Of a stretch of DNA of 64,000 bases, positions 44,004 through 52,412 are shown piece after piece (within the stretch, counting starts at the first letter, position 1; each line of letters starts with the position of its first letter). Source of the DNA: Chitinophaga tropicalis (lineage in GTDB: Bacteria > Bacteroidota > Bacteroidia > Chitinophagales > Chitinophagaceae); assembly GCF_009758205.1 (NCBI RefSeq), contig NZ_WRXN01000008.1, positions 186,001 through 250,000 on the forward strand, read 5' to 3'. The notes under the pieces were generated by a model. The model searched no databases, was not told where the DNA came from, and saw only the letters and a program-made list of their open reading frames with translations. A program made the position numbers and the translations under genes.

Positions 44004-44939
44004 TTACCGGGGAATGGCAGCATTGCCAATTGCCTGCAGGTCTACATTGTAATTATTGATGAAATAATTACGTACAATATTGTAACGCTGTCTTATTCTC
44101 CCGTTGGTATCCTTAGTAGAATTGAGAATACCCTTGAATGAGCTTATGGTATTAGCCTCCGCTGTTTTTAACATGGTTTCCGAACAGGTAACCATGGCCA
44201 GCATATAGGCATTCCAGTCATTCTGCTGCGTTGCTGACCAGTAAGTGGATATAGAGCCGTTTGTATATGCAGTGGCCTGGCTGGCAAAAGCAGTTGTATA
44301 GCTCGTTATCCGGGTAAATTCTACAACGGGGCTCACGGATTTACGTGCAAAGATCTGCTCCATGAATATTTTGGAAGTTTTCCAGATGAACGCCGCAGAA
44401 TCCAATGCGCTTATATTTTCCACGTTCATATTTCCGAAACTTACAGATATATTATCATAGCTGTACCATGCATACACCTCTTTATCCTTTTTCAAGAAAG
44501 TAACCGGTGTGGTAGTAAAGTCAAAGCCCAGGTATACAGAATCAACAGAAGAACATAGCAATACTTTCGCTGGCAGGAACTCCTGCAGGAATTTATCTGA
44601 ATAAAAACGAAACCATAATCTTCCGATCACATCCAGTTGTTTTGCCACATACTGTTCCCCGGACTGTTGCACAAGGAATCCGGACGACCAGTTTCTGGTA
44701 ACTGAATCGTAAGCTGCATTCTTCCAACCGGAAGGAGTCCAATAAGCGTCCCTGTCCGTGAATTTATACAGCATATAAGTACCATATTTGTTATAGTAGT
44801 CCATGATCAGGGTATCATAGGAATGATTACCCTGCGGCAATGTATACGCCAGGCTTTCAGACGGCGTTAACGCTTCTTCTTTTTTACAGGCAGAGAAGAG
44901 TACAGCAGTAAAAACAAGTATATAAATGAGCTGTTTCAT
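44004..44939 (-). CDS. SusD-associated metallohydrolase-type lipoprotein without HExxH
   Basis: A 311-residue lipoprotein (MKQLIYILVFTAVLFSACKK, lipobox Cys18). Its position just after SusD, its length and blocks such as YGTYMLYKFTDRDAYW and EFTRITSYTTAF resemble the SusCD-linked substrate-import-associated zinc metallohydrolase lipoproteins, which carry a HEFAH-type HExxH followed some ten residues later by a P-x-EF block. Here the equivalent stretch reads KIFMEQIFARK (190-200): Met193 and Phe197 stand where His would be expected, with only the Glu kept. Catalysis is therefore unlikely. It may serve as a surface peptide-binding subunit. Family membership is from memory and pattern. Confidence 0.65.
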   Translation of the reverse strand: MKQLIYILVFTAVLFSACKKEEALTPSESLAYTLPQGNHSYDTLIMDYYNKYGTYMLYKFTDRDAYWTPSGWKNAAYDSVTRNWSSGFLVQQSGEQYVAKQLDVIGRLWFRFYSDKFLQEFLPAKVLLCSSVDSVYLGFDFTTTPVTFLKKDKEVYAWYSYDNISVSFGNMNVENISALDSAAFIWKTSKIFMEQIFARKSVSPVVEFTRITSYTTAFASQATAYTNGSISTYWSATQQNDWNAYMLAMVTCSETMLKTAEANTISSFKGILNSTKDTNGRIRQRYNIVRNYFINNYNVDLQAIGNAAIPR

Positions 44940-44950
44940 GATGTTGGATT

Positions 44951-46486
44951 TTAGCGGGGATTAGGTACCAGGTTGTTATTCCGTTCTATAGCAGTGACCG
45001 GGATGGGCAATGCATACAAAAGGCTGTTGGCAGGCAACGTATATACAGTACTGTTACCATCCGCATCAATGAAGGTATGCGTTACTGACAACCCCAGCCG
45101 TTTGATATCCGCCCAGCGGAAAGTCTCTTCAAGAGATAATTCCCTCCTGCGTTCAGCCAGGCTGAAGTTAATCAGTGAGTCAGCCTGTTGTATATCTACC
45201 TGTACGTAAGCGGTATTACGGGTGTCATAACGGCTTTCACGCAATGTATTCAGGTATTGCAGGGATTTCAGGCGATCAGCGTCATTTCCCTGGGATTTGA
45301 AGCGGCGGGACAGGGCTTCTGCTGCATTAATGTACACCTCCGCCGTACGGATCCCCTTCTCCCCCGGCGTAGGACTTAGCCCAGCCTTGGCGCCGCGTGA
45401 CGGGTATTCAACTCCGTCCTTCGTATATTTATAAAAGTAGTAAGCATACCGCAGATCTCCCCTGCGATTATTATCCGGCCCTATTTCATACATATTACGC
45501 AGCTCATCAGATACGGCATAAGGTGCATGCAGACCAGAATAACTGGTTGGGAAAGGGAAGAATACCGTCATATTCTTGGAATTAGTACTATATTGCCAGA
45601 TCACCTCACTGCTTCGCGCCTGTTCATAAATCCCAGCTATAGTAATAGTATTGGTGGCACTGATAAAATTTTTCAGCAAAGTTAACTGAGGACGTTCTGT
45701 TATAACTCTATCTGCATAGTCTATGACTTTATCCATATCTGCATCGAGACCACGGTAGAGATAAAAACGGGACAATAACGTATAGGCCGCAATATGTCCG
45801 ACACGGAATGCATTTGGCGCTGTATAGTTTGCTTCCAGCAATGTGACCGCTTCCATCAAGTCTTTCTCCACCTGGTCAAAAGTTTGCTTCAAGGTGCTGC
45901 GGCCAACATGTTCATCACTGACCTGCATAGAGAGGATAAGCGGAACACCCAGTGTTGTGCCGGGATCAATACCTGTACCATTATAAGGAGCACAATAAAG
46001 CTGCAACAATTTGAAATAATAAAACCCCCTCAATAGTAGTGCCTGGCCGCGCAAAGCATTCTTTGCAACATCAGTACCGGATACTTTATCAACATAGTCA
46101 ATAATGATGTTACATCCTTTTATCTTGTTATAACAATTCTTCCAGGCATTCAGTGACGATGCTGCAGTTCCTTGTGAGCCCTCCAGTTCCAGCGGATCAA
46201 ACGAAAAGATCCCCTTACCATTCTCATAGTAACTCGAATAGGCTGTGTTCAGCTCTCCATTTGTAAGGCGAGGCATGCCATAGCTTTTAATATCGTCAGT
46301 AAGCATATCGGAAAAGTCTTCCATAGAAGATGAATAAGGATATGCATCACTGATCATTAATGCGTAAAGGTCATCGGTCGAGGAAGGTCTTATCTCGTCA
46401 GGACTGGTTTCTTCCAGGAATTTCTTACAGGATCCTGCCAGCAGGCAAACAGGTAAAAGATATATCAGTAGTTTCTTCATTTTCAT
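44951..46486 (-). CDS. RagB/SusD family lipoprotein, peptide-locus copy
   Basis: A 511-residue SusD-like surface lipoprotein with signal LLIYLLPVCLLAGSCKKF (lipobox Cys20). Typical parts are the TPR-like region (AKNALRGQALLLRGFYYFKL), FRVGHIAAYTLLSRFYLYRG and the C-terminal SLAERRRELSLEETFRWADI. It follows SusC by 14 bp. Because the downstream genes encode peptidases and not glycosidases, the ligand is more likely a peptide or protein fragment than a glycan, as in the RagAB system of Porphyromonas. The assignment of ligand is inferred from context. Confidence 0.92.
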   Translation of the reverse strand: MKMKKLLIYLLPVCLLAGSCKKFLEETSPDEIRPSSTDDLYALMISDAYPYSSSMEDFSDMLTDDIKSYGMPRLTNGELNTAYSSYYENGKGIFSFDPLELEGSQGTAASSLNAWKNCYNKIKGCNIIIDYVDKVSGTDVAKNALRGQALLLRGFYYFKLLQLYCAPYNGTGIDPGTTLGVPLILSMQVSDEHVGRSTLKQTFDQVEKDLMEAVTLLEANYTAPNAFRVGHIAAYTLLSRFYLYRGLDADMDKVIDYADRVITERPQLTLLKNFISATNTITIAGIYEQARSSEVIWQYSTNSKNMTVFFPFPTSYSGLHAPYAVSDELRNMYEIGPDNNRRGDLRYAYYFYKYTKDGVEYPSRGAKAGLSPTPGEKGIRTAEVYINAAEALSRRFKSQGNDADRLKSLQYLNTLRESRYDTRNTAYVQVDIQQADSLINFSLAERRRELSLEETFRWADIKRLGLSVTHTFIDADGNSTVYTLPANSLLYALPIPVTAIERNNNLVPNPR

Positions 46487-46500
46487 TACTCATTTGACTA

Positions 46501-49500
46501 TTAAAAACTGACGTAAGCGGAGAGTGTATAAGAACGGGTGCGTGGTTGCGAACCGGTAGCCACTTCTGCATCCCTTCCTTTGAAATCTTTGCTCACAATA
46601 GAGAAGAGTTGGGAAACACCTCCTGAAAGACTGAGATTCCGGCATCCCAGTTTTTTAACCAGCAATTCCGGGAAACTGTAAGCCAGTAACAGGCTGTTAC
46701 ATTGCAGCATTGAGGCATCCACCACCCTGGCAGTACTATAATTGTACATTTCATACACATTATAAGCCCTCCCACTGGGTAGCACAGTATTAGCTACCCT
46801 GTTGTCCGGCAGTCCTGGAAACTTTGCACTTGTATTAGCTGGTGTCCATCGCTGCAGGAGCTCAGTAGAAAGGTTTTCATACTCTCTTGGCAGCAAGGGA
46901 GAAAGGGCATAAGCCGGTGTCAGGAACCTTTTGCCGCCTACCTGCAGATAGAGGCTGGTAGACATGGTAAAACGTTTATAACGGAAACTCATACCCAGAC
47001 CAGCAGTGAAATCCGGGTCAAGCTTGCCCATATAGCGCATATAGGAGGTAGGGTCGTTGGTAGAATCTGCATCCTTTGCCACGGAGAGGTCAATAACCGG
47101 TAAGCCGTTAGCTGGATTCACCCCTTTAAAGTCGAATGCCCAGAAACCGGTAACAGGATATCCTTCCTTATAATAGGCACCTGCAACAGCCGTCTTCCAG
47201 GTAGTGATCTGGGTACCTGTATGATTAATCTGGTTAAAATTCTTAGAAGAGTTAATACCTACACTCCAGGTAAAATCGCGGGTACGAACGGGTACAAAAG
47301 TAGCACTGACGTCCAGTCCCCTGTTTAGCATACTTCCTCCGTTAATTGGCATGCTCTCTACTCCATATTCGACCGGAACAGTCAGGCTAGTGATCAGATC
47401 GCGACCTTTCTTCCAGTAGTATTCCACGGTTGTCTGCACCCTTCCCTGGAAAAGGCTCAGATCGATACCCAGGTTGACAGAAGTATTTTTTTCCCAACGC
47501 AGATCAGCATAAGGTAACTTACTCAGGGTAAGCATGGATTCTCCCGTGAACTGGTCTACCACAGCCGAAGCAGGAGTAGTAGGTATCCTGAGTATCAGGT
47601 CGGGACTCACACCTGCAACGATATTCCGCTGGTAACCGAAGCTGGAGCGTAGACTCAGGTCTGACAGCCACGCGTTGCGCTCAAACCATTTTTCACGTGC
47701 TACATTCCAGCGTAAGCCTGCTGCCCACACAGGATTGAACTTTTCACCAGTAAATTGCCCGAAGCGGTTAGAGGCATCGGAACGTACGCTTACATTCAAA
47801 GCATAGCGGTTGTCATACACATAATTGGCAGTTGCATATAATCCGACATTATTCACAAGTGCATCAGTATAGACATGCGGCATTTCCAGCAACAATGGGT
47901 TGGCCACATTGGTGGAAAGATAGGTAAGGGGAAGCGTTGCAAAAGCCTTTCCCCGATAGTGAAGATATCCCAATGTACGGGAAGAGAAACCCTTTGCCCG
48001 GCTGCTACTAACCTCTTGTCCTATCATGGCAGTCAATGCATGCTTTTGCGCAAATACCCGGGAGTAAGAAAGGTTGTTACGCCAGTTCCAGGTAAGATTG
48101 CGGTTATTATTTTCATTGAATTCTCCTCCTACAGGAAGTTTACTGTTGATATACAACTGATCTGTAGGTTTGGCAGCCCCGTAATCATAGTTTCGTATTT
48201 TGGCAATGTACTCAGTACGTTCTGTTGCATAGGATTCCCCGACAGTATTGTTGGAATTCAAGCCAAACAATGTCTGGAAGCGCAGTCCCGGTGCTATTTC
48301 ATAGGTAACGTCCATGCTGGCATTTGCAGACAATGTATTGGTGCGCAGGTTAGTATTGTCCCGCTCATTGATGAAATTATACAGGAAACCTGATGAATTG
48401 ATATAATAACTCAGTGCCCCTTCTTCGGTATAAGCTTCCAGCGCCCTGTTAACCTTAGAAGCATAACCATAGGGATCAACTATATAGAAGCCGTTAGTAG
48501 TTTTATTTGTAGCTGACAGACGCAGCGAAGTATTCAATTTAGATGATAACCGGGATGTAATGTTTATGTTACCGGAATATCCTTTAGAGTCATTTCCCTT
48601 AGCAGTACCATTAGCAGTATTATACCCGAAGGAAGCATAATATCTCGTAGTGCCGCTCCCGCCGGAAATACTCAGGTTGTGGTTCACGCTTACCGGGGCC
48701 CTGAAAAGAATATCAAACCAGTCTGTATTCACTGTTTCCATCCTTGCCACTCTCCTGTCAAATTCTTCTGCGGTAATGCTTTTATTAAGATATTGAGACA
48801 GTGCACCTGCATACCCCACGTTATTGTTAACGGAATTAGATACCAGACCGCGTTCATATATCTCTTTGGAAACTGCTACCCTTTGTTTGGAGTTCATCAT
48901 TTCCAGTCTGTTGTAATTCACCTTTTCAGTGATACTTGTATTCAGGGAATAATTGACAGTAGCGGGCCCAGGTTGGCCTTTTTTAGTAGAGATAACTATA
49001 ACGCCATTGGCAGCACGTACGCCGTAGATAGCAGTAGCGGAAGCGTCTTTCAGCACAGTAATATCTTCAATATCGTTCGGGTTGAGCCAACCTATTGAGT
49101 TACCTACAAAATCACGGATATAATCGAAGTTGTCCCGGCTTACCTCTCCAAGCAGATTTAAGGTTGATGCTTTAAAGGGAAGTGGATCTTCCTGCACTAT
49201 TCCGTCCACTACCCATATTGGTTCCTGGGAACCCAGTAAGGTAGAAGTACCCCGTACCCTGGTACGCTGCCGTACACCTGTCAGGCCGGAACTATTGGTT
49301 ACCACTACTCCGGGCAATTTACCCTGCAGGGATTGTTCTATCGTATTTATACCATTCAGATAAAGCTCTGAAGCTTTAATGGAACTAACAGAGCCCGCTA
49401 CGCTGGACTTGCGTAGTACCTGGTAACCGGTAATCACGGTTTCATCCAGGGAAGTCACAGCAGGCGTCAGTTCTACCATAAAGTCTCCAGAAGCCAGCCG

Positions 49501-50157
49501 GGTAAAGCGCCCGCCTCCCGAAGTCATAGATTTACCCGTGCTGAGCTCAGTAAGCTTTGAAGCCTGTACTTCTATACGGGCATATCCTATATGGGAAATA
49601 ATCAGTATATCTTCCGGCGAGGCATTGATGGTGAAACGGCCCGCTGCATCAGTGAAAGCACTTACGCTTTTCCCTTTCGCGGTAATAGTAGCTCCTATCA
49701 GGGGCTGTCCTGACTGACTTGTGATCGTACCGGTAACCGGGCCTTTTCCCCTGAATTCCATCGGAAATATAGGTTGTGCCGATACAGTTCTTGTCACTAC
49801 AATTGTTTTCCCCTGTATGTTCCAGGTGAACGGCTGGTTGCGGAGCAATTCTGACAATGCATTGCGCAGCTCCGTGCCATGCCATTGCACGTTTACAGGT
49901 TGCGCAGTTTTCAGATCGGCATCGTCATAAAAGAATACATAGCCTGTTTGCTGTTTAATAACATCAAATACTTTTTCCAGCCTGGCAGACTTTGCGCTGT
50001 AGCTGACCAGCTGGGCTTTGGTTGCTGCACTGAGGTGAATAAATGCCCCAAGCAATAAAATGGTTGTTAGCTTCATGACTAACACGATTTTGGTTGATAA
50101 CAGCGGCCCTTTCCCCCCATTTATTGAAACGGGGCCGCAATACGCCTTAATTTGCAT
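46501..50157 (-). CDS. SusC/RagA TonB-linked transporter with STN signalling domain
   Basis: A 1218-residue outer-membrane transporter. After the signal (MKLTTILLLGAFIHLSAATK, preceded by 27 residues as often annotated in Chitinophaga; the alternative ATG is 50076), an STN domain (about 50-115, SARLEKVFDVIKQQTGYVFF) receives or sends signals to FecR. Then come the carboxypeptidase-like domain (about 138-205), the plug (TVLKDASATAIYGVRAANGV) and the barrel. The STN domain together with FecR (50339-51520) and an ECF sigma factor just upstream forms a trans-envelope induction circuit: substrate binding at SusCD releases sigma to transcribe the operon. The substrate is probably peptide. Confidence 0.93.
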   Translation of the reverse strand: MQIKAYCGPVSINGGKGPLLSTKIVLVMKLTTILLLGAFIHLSAATKAQLVSYSAKSARLEKVFDVIKQQTGYVFFYDDADLKTAQPVNVQWHGTELRNALSELLRNQPFTWNIQGKTIVVTRTVSAQPIFPMEFRGKGPVTGTITSQSGQPLIGATITAKGKSVSAFTDAAGRFTINASPEDILIISHIGYARIEVQASKLTELSTGKSMTSGGGRFTRLASGDFMVELTPAVTSLDETVITGYQVLRKSSVAGSVSSIKASELYLNGINTIEQSLQGKLPGVVVTNSSGLTGVRQRTRVRGTSTLLGSQEPIWVVDGIVQEDPLPFKASTLNLLGEVSRDNFDYIRDFVGNSIGWLNPNDIEDITVLKDASATAIYGVRAANGVIVISTKKGQPGPATVNYSLNTSITEKVNYNRLEMMNSKQRVAVSKEIYERGLVSNSVNNNVGYAGALSQYLNKSITAEEFDRRVARMETVNTDWFDILFRAPVSVNHNLSISGGSGTTRYYASFGYNTANGTAKGNDSKGYSGNINITSRLSSKLNTSLRLSATNKTTNGFYIVDPYGYASKVNRALEAYTEEGALSYYINSSGFLYNFINERDNTNLRTNTLSANASMDVTYEIAPGLRFQTLFGLNSNNTVGESYATERTEYIAKIRNYDYGAAKPTDQLYINSKLPVGGEFNENNNRNLTWNWRNNLSYSRVFAQKHALTAMIGQEVSSSRAKGFSSRTLGYLHYRGKAFATLPLTYLSTNVANPLLLEMPHVYTDALVNNVGLYATANYVYDNRYALNVSVRSDASNRFGQFTGEKFNPVWAAGLRWNVAREKWFERNAWLSDLSLRSSFGYQRNIVAGVSPDLILRIPTTPASAVVDQFTGESMLTLSKLPYADLRWEKNTSVNLGIDLSLFQGRVQTTVEYYWKKGRDLITSLTVPVEYGVESMPINGGSMLNRGLDVSATFVPVRTRDFTWSVGINSSKNFNQINHTGTQITTWKTAVAGAYYKEGYPVTGFWAFDFKGVNPANGLPVIDLSVAKDADSTNDPTSYMRYMGKLDPDFTAGLGMSFRYKRFTMSTSLYLQVGGKRFLTPAYALSPLLPREYENLSTELLQRWTPANTSAKFPGLPDNRVANTVLPSGRAYNVYEMYNYSTARVVDASMLQCNSLLLAYSFPELLVKKLGCRNLSLSGGVSQLFSIVSKDFKGRDAEVATGSQPRTRSYTLSAYVSF

Positions 50158-50222
50158 ACTTTTGCAATGTTTAGGTTGATATTTAAGCAGTAAAACTCTC
50201 TTAAGAAATCGGCCTGGACGTT

Positions 50223-50256
50223 AACCGGGGGCAGGGTCCAATCTGAATCCCCGGTT
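50223..50256. terminator. Possible hairpin between fecR and susC
   Basis: An 8-bp perfect stem (aaccgggg 50223-50230 with ccccggtt 50249-50256) with an 18-nt loop in the 181-bp gap after fecR. It has no strong T-run, so it could be a weak terminator or attenuator separating the regulators from the susC operon. Confidence 0.35.
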
Positions 50257-50338
50257 TATTTCCATAGATCTCCTTTCTCCCTTTATGGGAAACTCTTTTT
50301 AGCTGGCTCTAGTTTATTCTATAGTAAATGTCCTGTAA

Positions 50339-51520
50339 CTAGTCTGTAATTGTTAGTTGTTTATTGTTCACCGTATAATTGATGCGCATCGATTTAAGAA
50401 TTGCCAGTACCTGTTGCAGGCTGAGATCCCGTCCAATCTCCCCTGAAAATGTACGTACAGGGGGAGTACCTTCAAAACGTACTTCAACGTCATACCAGCG
50501 GGCTAGTTGCCGCATTATCTGGGGCACAGTAGCGTTGCTGAAATGGAAGAGCCCGTTACGCCATGCCATTACTTCATTCAACTGTACTTCATCTACAGTC
50601 ATCATTCTATTCTCAGTAATACGTGCCTGCTGACCTGGCTTTAATATTGTATTGTCCACTGCCTGCTGTATATTCCGGGATACCTTCACAGCTCCTTCCA
50701 GCAATGTTGTTTCTATAAATGGCTCGTCTCCGTAAGCATTAATATTAAAATGAGTACCCAGTACCTGAACATTCGCTTTACCATTAATATCTACTATAAA
50801 CGGCTGACCGGCCAACTTTGCTACTTCAAAATATACCTCCCCGCTGATCCTGACATTTCTTTCTTTACCTGTGAATGCCACGGGGTAAGTAATGGAACTG
50901 CCCGCATTCAACCATACACCGGTACCGTCCTGCAAAGTGAGGTGGAAAGTTCTACCCCTAGGTGTTGTAATAGTATTATATACAAGCCGGTCCCCAACAC
51001 CTCCTCCCTGGTAGGACAGATTATCTTTATCAAATACCAGATCGGTGCCTTCCTCTTCACTTATCCTACCGGTGTGAATGCTATCCAGCAATAGCTGCTG
51101 ACCGTTACTACGGGTGAGCATAGCGCCATACCTGGCAGGAGCTATATCAGCAACAGCTTGTGGCTGTCCGGCCGGTGCTTTCTTTGGCCGTTGCCATAAA
51201 TAGCTTCCTGCAGCAAGCACCAGTAATATTGCCGCAGCAGCAGCACGGACACGGACCGGAAATATGCGGAACAGAAGACGCTGTTGTGCTTTCATACGAG
51301 GTACCCTGTCTGCCACCACTATATTAGCGGCAATATCCCGGTAAGGTTTCAGGTTGGTCTTAATATGTTGATTGGCAAGCAAAAAAGCGTCTCCTACATC
51401 CTCTGCCAGTTCACTACCGGGATTGGTCTGCAGGTATTCCAGGAATTCTTTTTCTTCTTCACTGGTAATAGTATTATCCGCATAGCGGTCTAATAAATAA
51501 GCTAGTTTTTGCTGTTCCAT
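50339..51520 (-). CDS. FecR family anti-sigma/sigma-regulator protein
   Basis: A 393-residue inner-membrane protein: an N-terminal cytoplasmic anti-sigma part (1-90, beginning EQQKLAYLLDRYADNTITSE), one transmembrane helix (about 92-109), a periplasmic FecR domain (about 185-285, TPRGRTFHLTLQDGTGVWLN and SGEVYFEVAKLAGQPFIVD) and a C-terminal DUF4974 domain (about 315-390). It holds the ECF sigma factor encoded 63 bp upstream and receives the signal from the STN domain of the SusC at 46501-50157. Gene order sigma-fecR-susC-susD is standard for Bacteroidota. Confidence 0.95.
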   Translation of the reverse strand: MEQQKLAYLLDRYADNTITSEEEKEFLEYLQTNPGSELAEDVGDAFLLANQHIKTNLKPYRDIAANIVVADRVPRMKAQQRLLFRIFPVRVRAAAAAILLVLAAGSYLWQRPKKAPAGQPQAVADIAPARYGAMLTRSNGQQLLLDSIHTGRISEEEGTDLVFDKDNLSYQGGGVGDRLVYNTITTPRGRTFHLTLQDGTGVWLNAGSSITYPVAFTGKERNVRISGEVYFEVAKLAGQPFIVDINGKANVQVLGTHFNINAYGDEPFIETTLLEGAVKVSRNIQQAVDNTILKPGQQARITENRMMTVDEVQLNEVMAWRNGLFHFSNATVPQIMRQLARWYDVEVRFEGTPPVRTFSGEIGRDLSLQQVLAILKSMRINYTVNNKQLTITD

Positions 51521-51583
51521 TGAATCTCTATACTTAATTGACCTTTGAAATGGGAAAAGGGGGGTATACCCGGGAAAAAATTT

Positions 51584-52186
51584 TCAGAAAAAAAATAAAG
51601 TGGAGGGCAGAAGCTTTCCGGCAGCTTTTAGCTTTCTGCGGATCTTCTCCAGTGCAGTGGCAAGTGTTTTCTTTACGTAATCAGGCGTCAATCCCAATAT
51701 ACGGGCAATCTCAGGGGTGGTTTTCCCCTGTTCCCGGCTTAGCTTATAAATCGCATATTGACGCGGAGAAAGCTCAGCAATAGCTTCCTGAACAATACGC
51801 CTGGTTTCATTCAGCGCTACCTGTTGTGCAGTATGGTGTGTTGAAATGGCATTCTCTCCGGCAAGGGAAAGCAAGTTTTCATGTAATCTTTCGCGAAGCC
51901 CCTTTTTCTTCAGCAGGCGATAGCATTCGTTTACCACTATCCGGCGTATCCATCCCCCGGGATTGGTAAGGCCAGGTATTGTATCCCGGTTCAGCCAGAC
52001 ACGCAGAAAGGCTTCCTGTAAAACTTCTTCCATATCCCGTTCCGATTTCACGATCCGGAACACAGCTCCCCCCAGAAGTGTAATAAAGTGGTGGTAGATA
52101 ATATTAAATGCTTCTTCATCTCCATCTGCCACCCGGGCGAAAAGCTTCTTTTCGTCCAGATCTTCATTTGTTCCCTGACTGGCCAT
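51584..52186 (-). CDS. ECF sigma-70 factor
   Basis: A 200-residue extracytoplasmic-function sigma factor. Region 2 (about 28-95) includes DMEEVLQEAFLRVWLNRD. Region 4 (about 130-185) includes LSPRQYAIYKLSREQGKTTP and the recognition helix GLTPDYVKKTLATALEKIRR. It belongs to the FecR-linked group specific to Bacteroidota and should direct transcription of the susC operon below it. It is the first gene of the regulatory unit; two 12-bp direct repeats lie upstream at 52204 and 52276. Confidence 0.95.
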   Translation of the reverse strand: MASQGTNEDLDEKKLFARVADGDEEAFNIIYHHFITLLGGAVFRIVKSERDMEEVLQEAFLRVWLNRDTIPGLTNPGGWIRRIVVNECYRLLKKKGLRERLHENLLSLAGENAISTHHTAQQVALNETRRIVQEAIAELSPRQYAIYKLSREQGKTTPEIARILGLTPDYVKKTLATALEKIRRKLKAAGKLLPSTLFFF

Positions 52187-52203
52187 TCTCGTAACTTTAA
52201 TTA

Positions 52204-52287
52204 TTTAAAGTACAATGTAGCAAAACATGCAGAAATTATCAGGCCCGATAAATGCATAATTTTCAAATATACCTGTTTAAAGTACAA
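52204..52287. repeat. 12-bp direct repeats upstream of the sigma factor gene
   Basis: tttaaagtacaa occurs at 52204-52215 and again at 52276-52287, 72 bp apart, within the 226-bp gap before the sigma gene. A TATATTTG element on the minus strand (52264-52271) could be its -7 box. The repeats may be binding sites; no matching regulator is identified. Confidence 0.35.
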
Positions 52288-52412
52288 AATTGCCCCGAAG
52301 TCAGGTGCTTCATCCACGTTGCACTCAAATTAATAATATTTCTATTCCGGACTGAAGTGCTTATGCTCTCTTAATTAATCATGCTCCTAATATTTCTTTA
52401 TAACGCTCTTTT

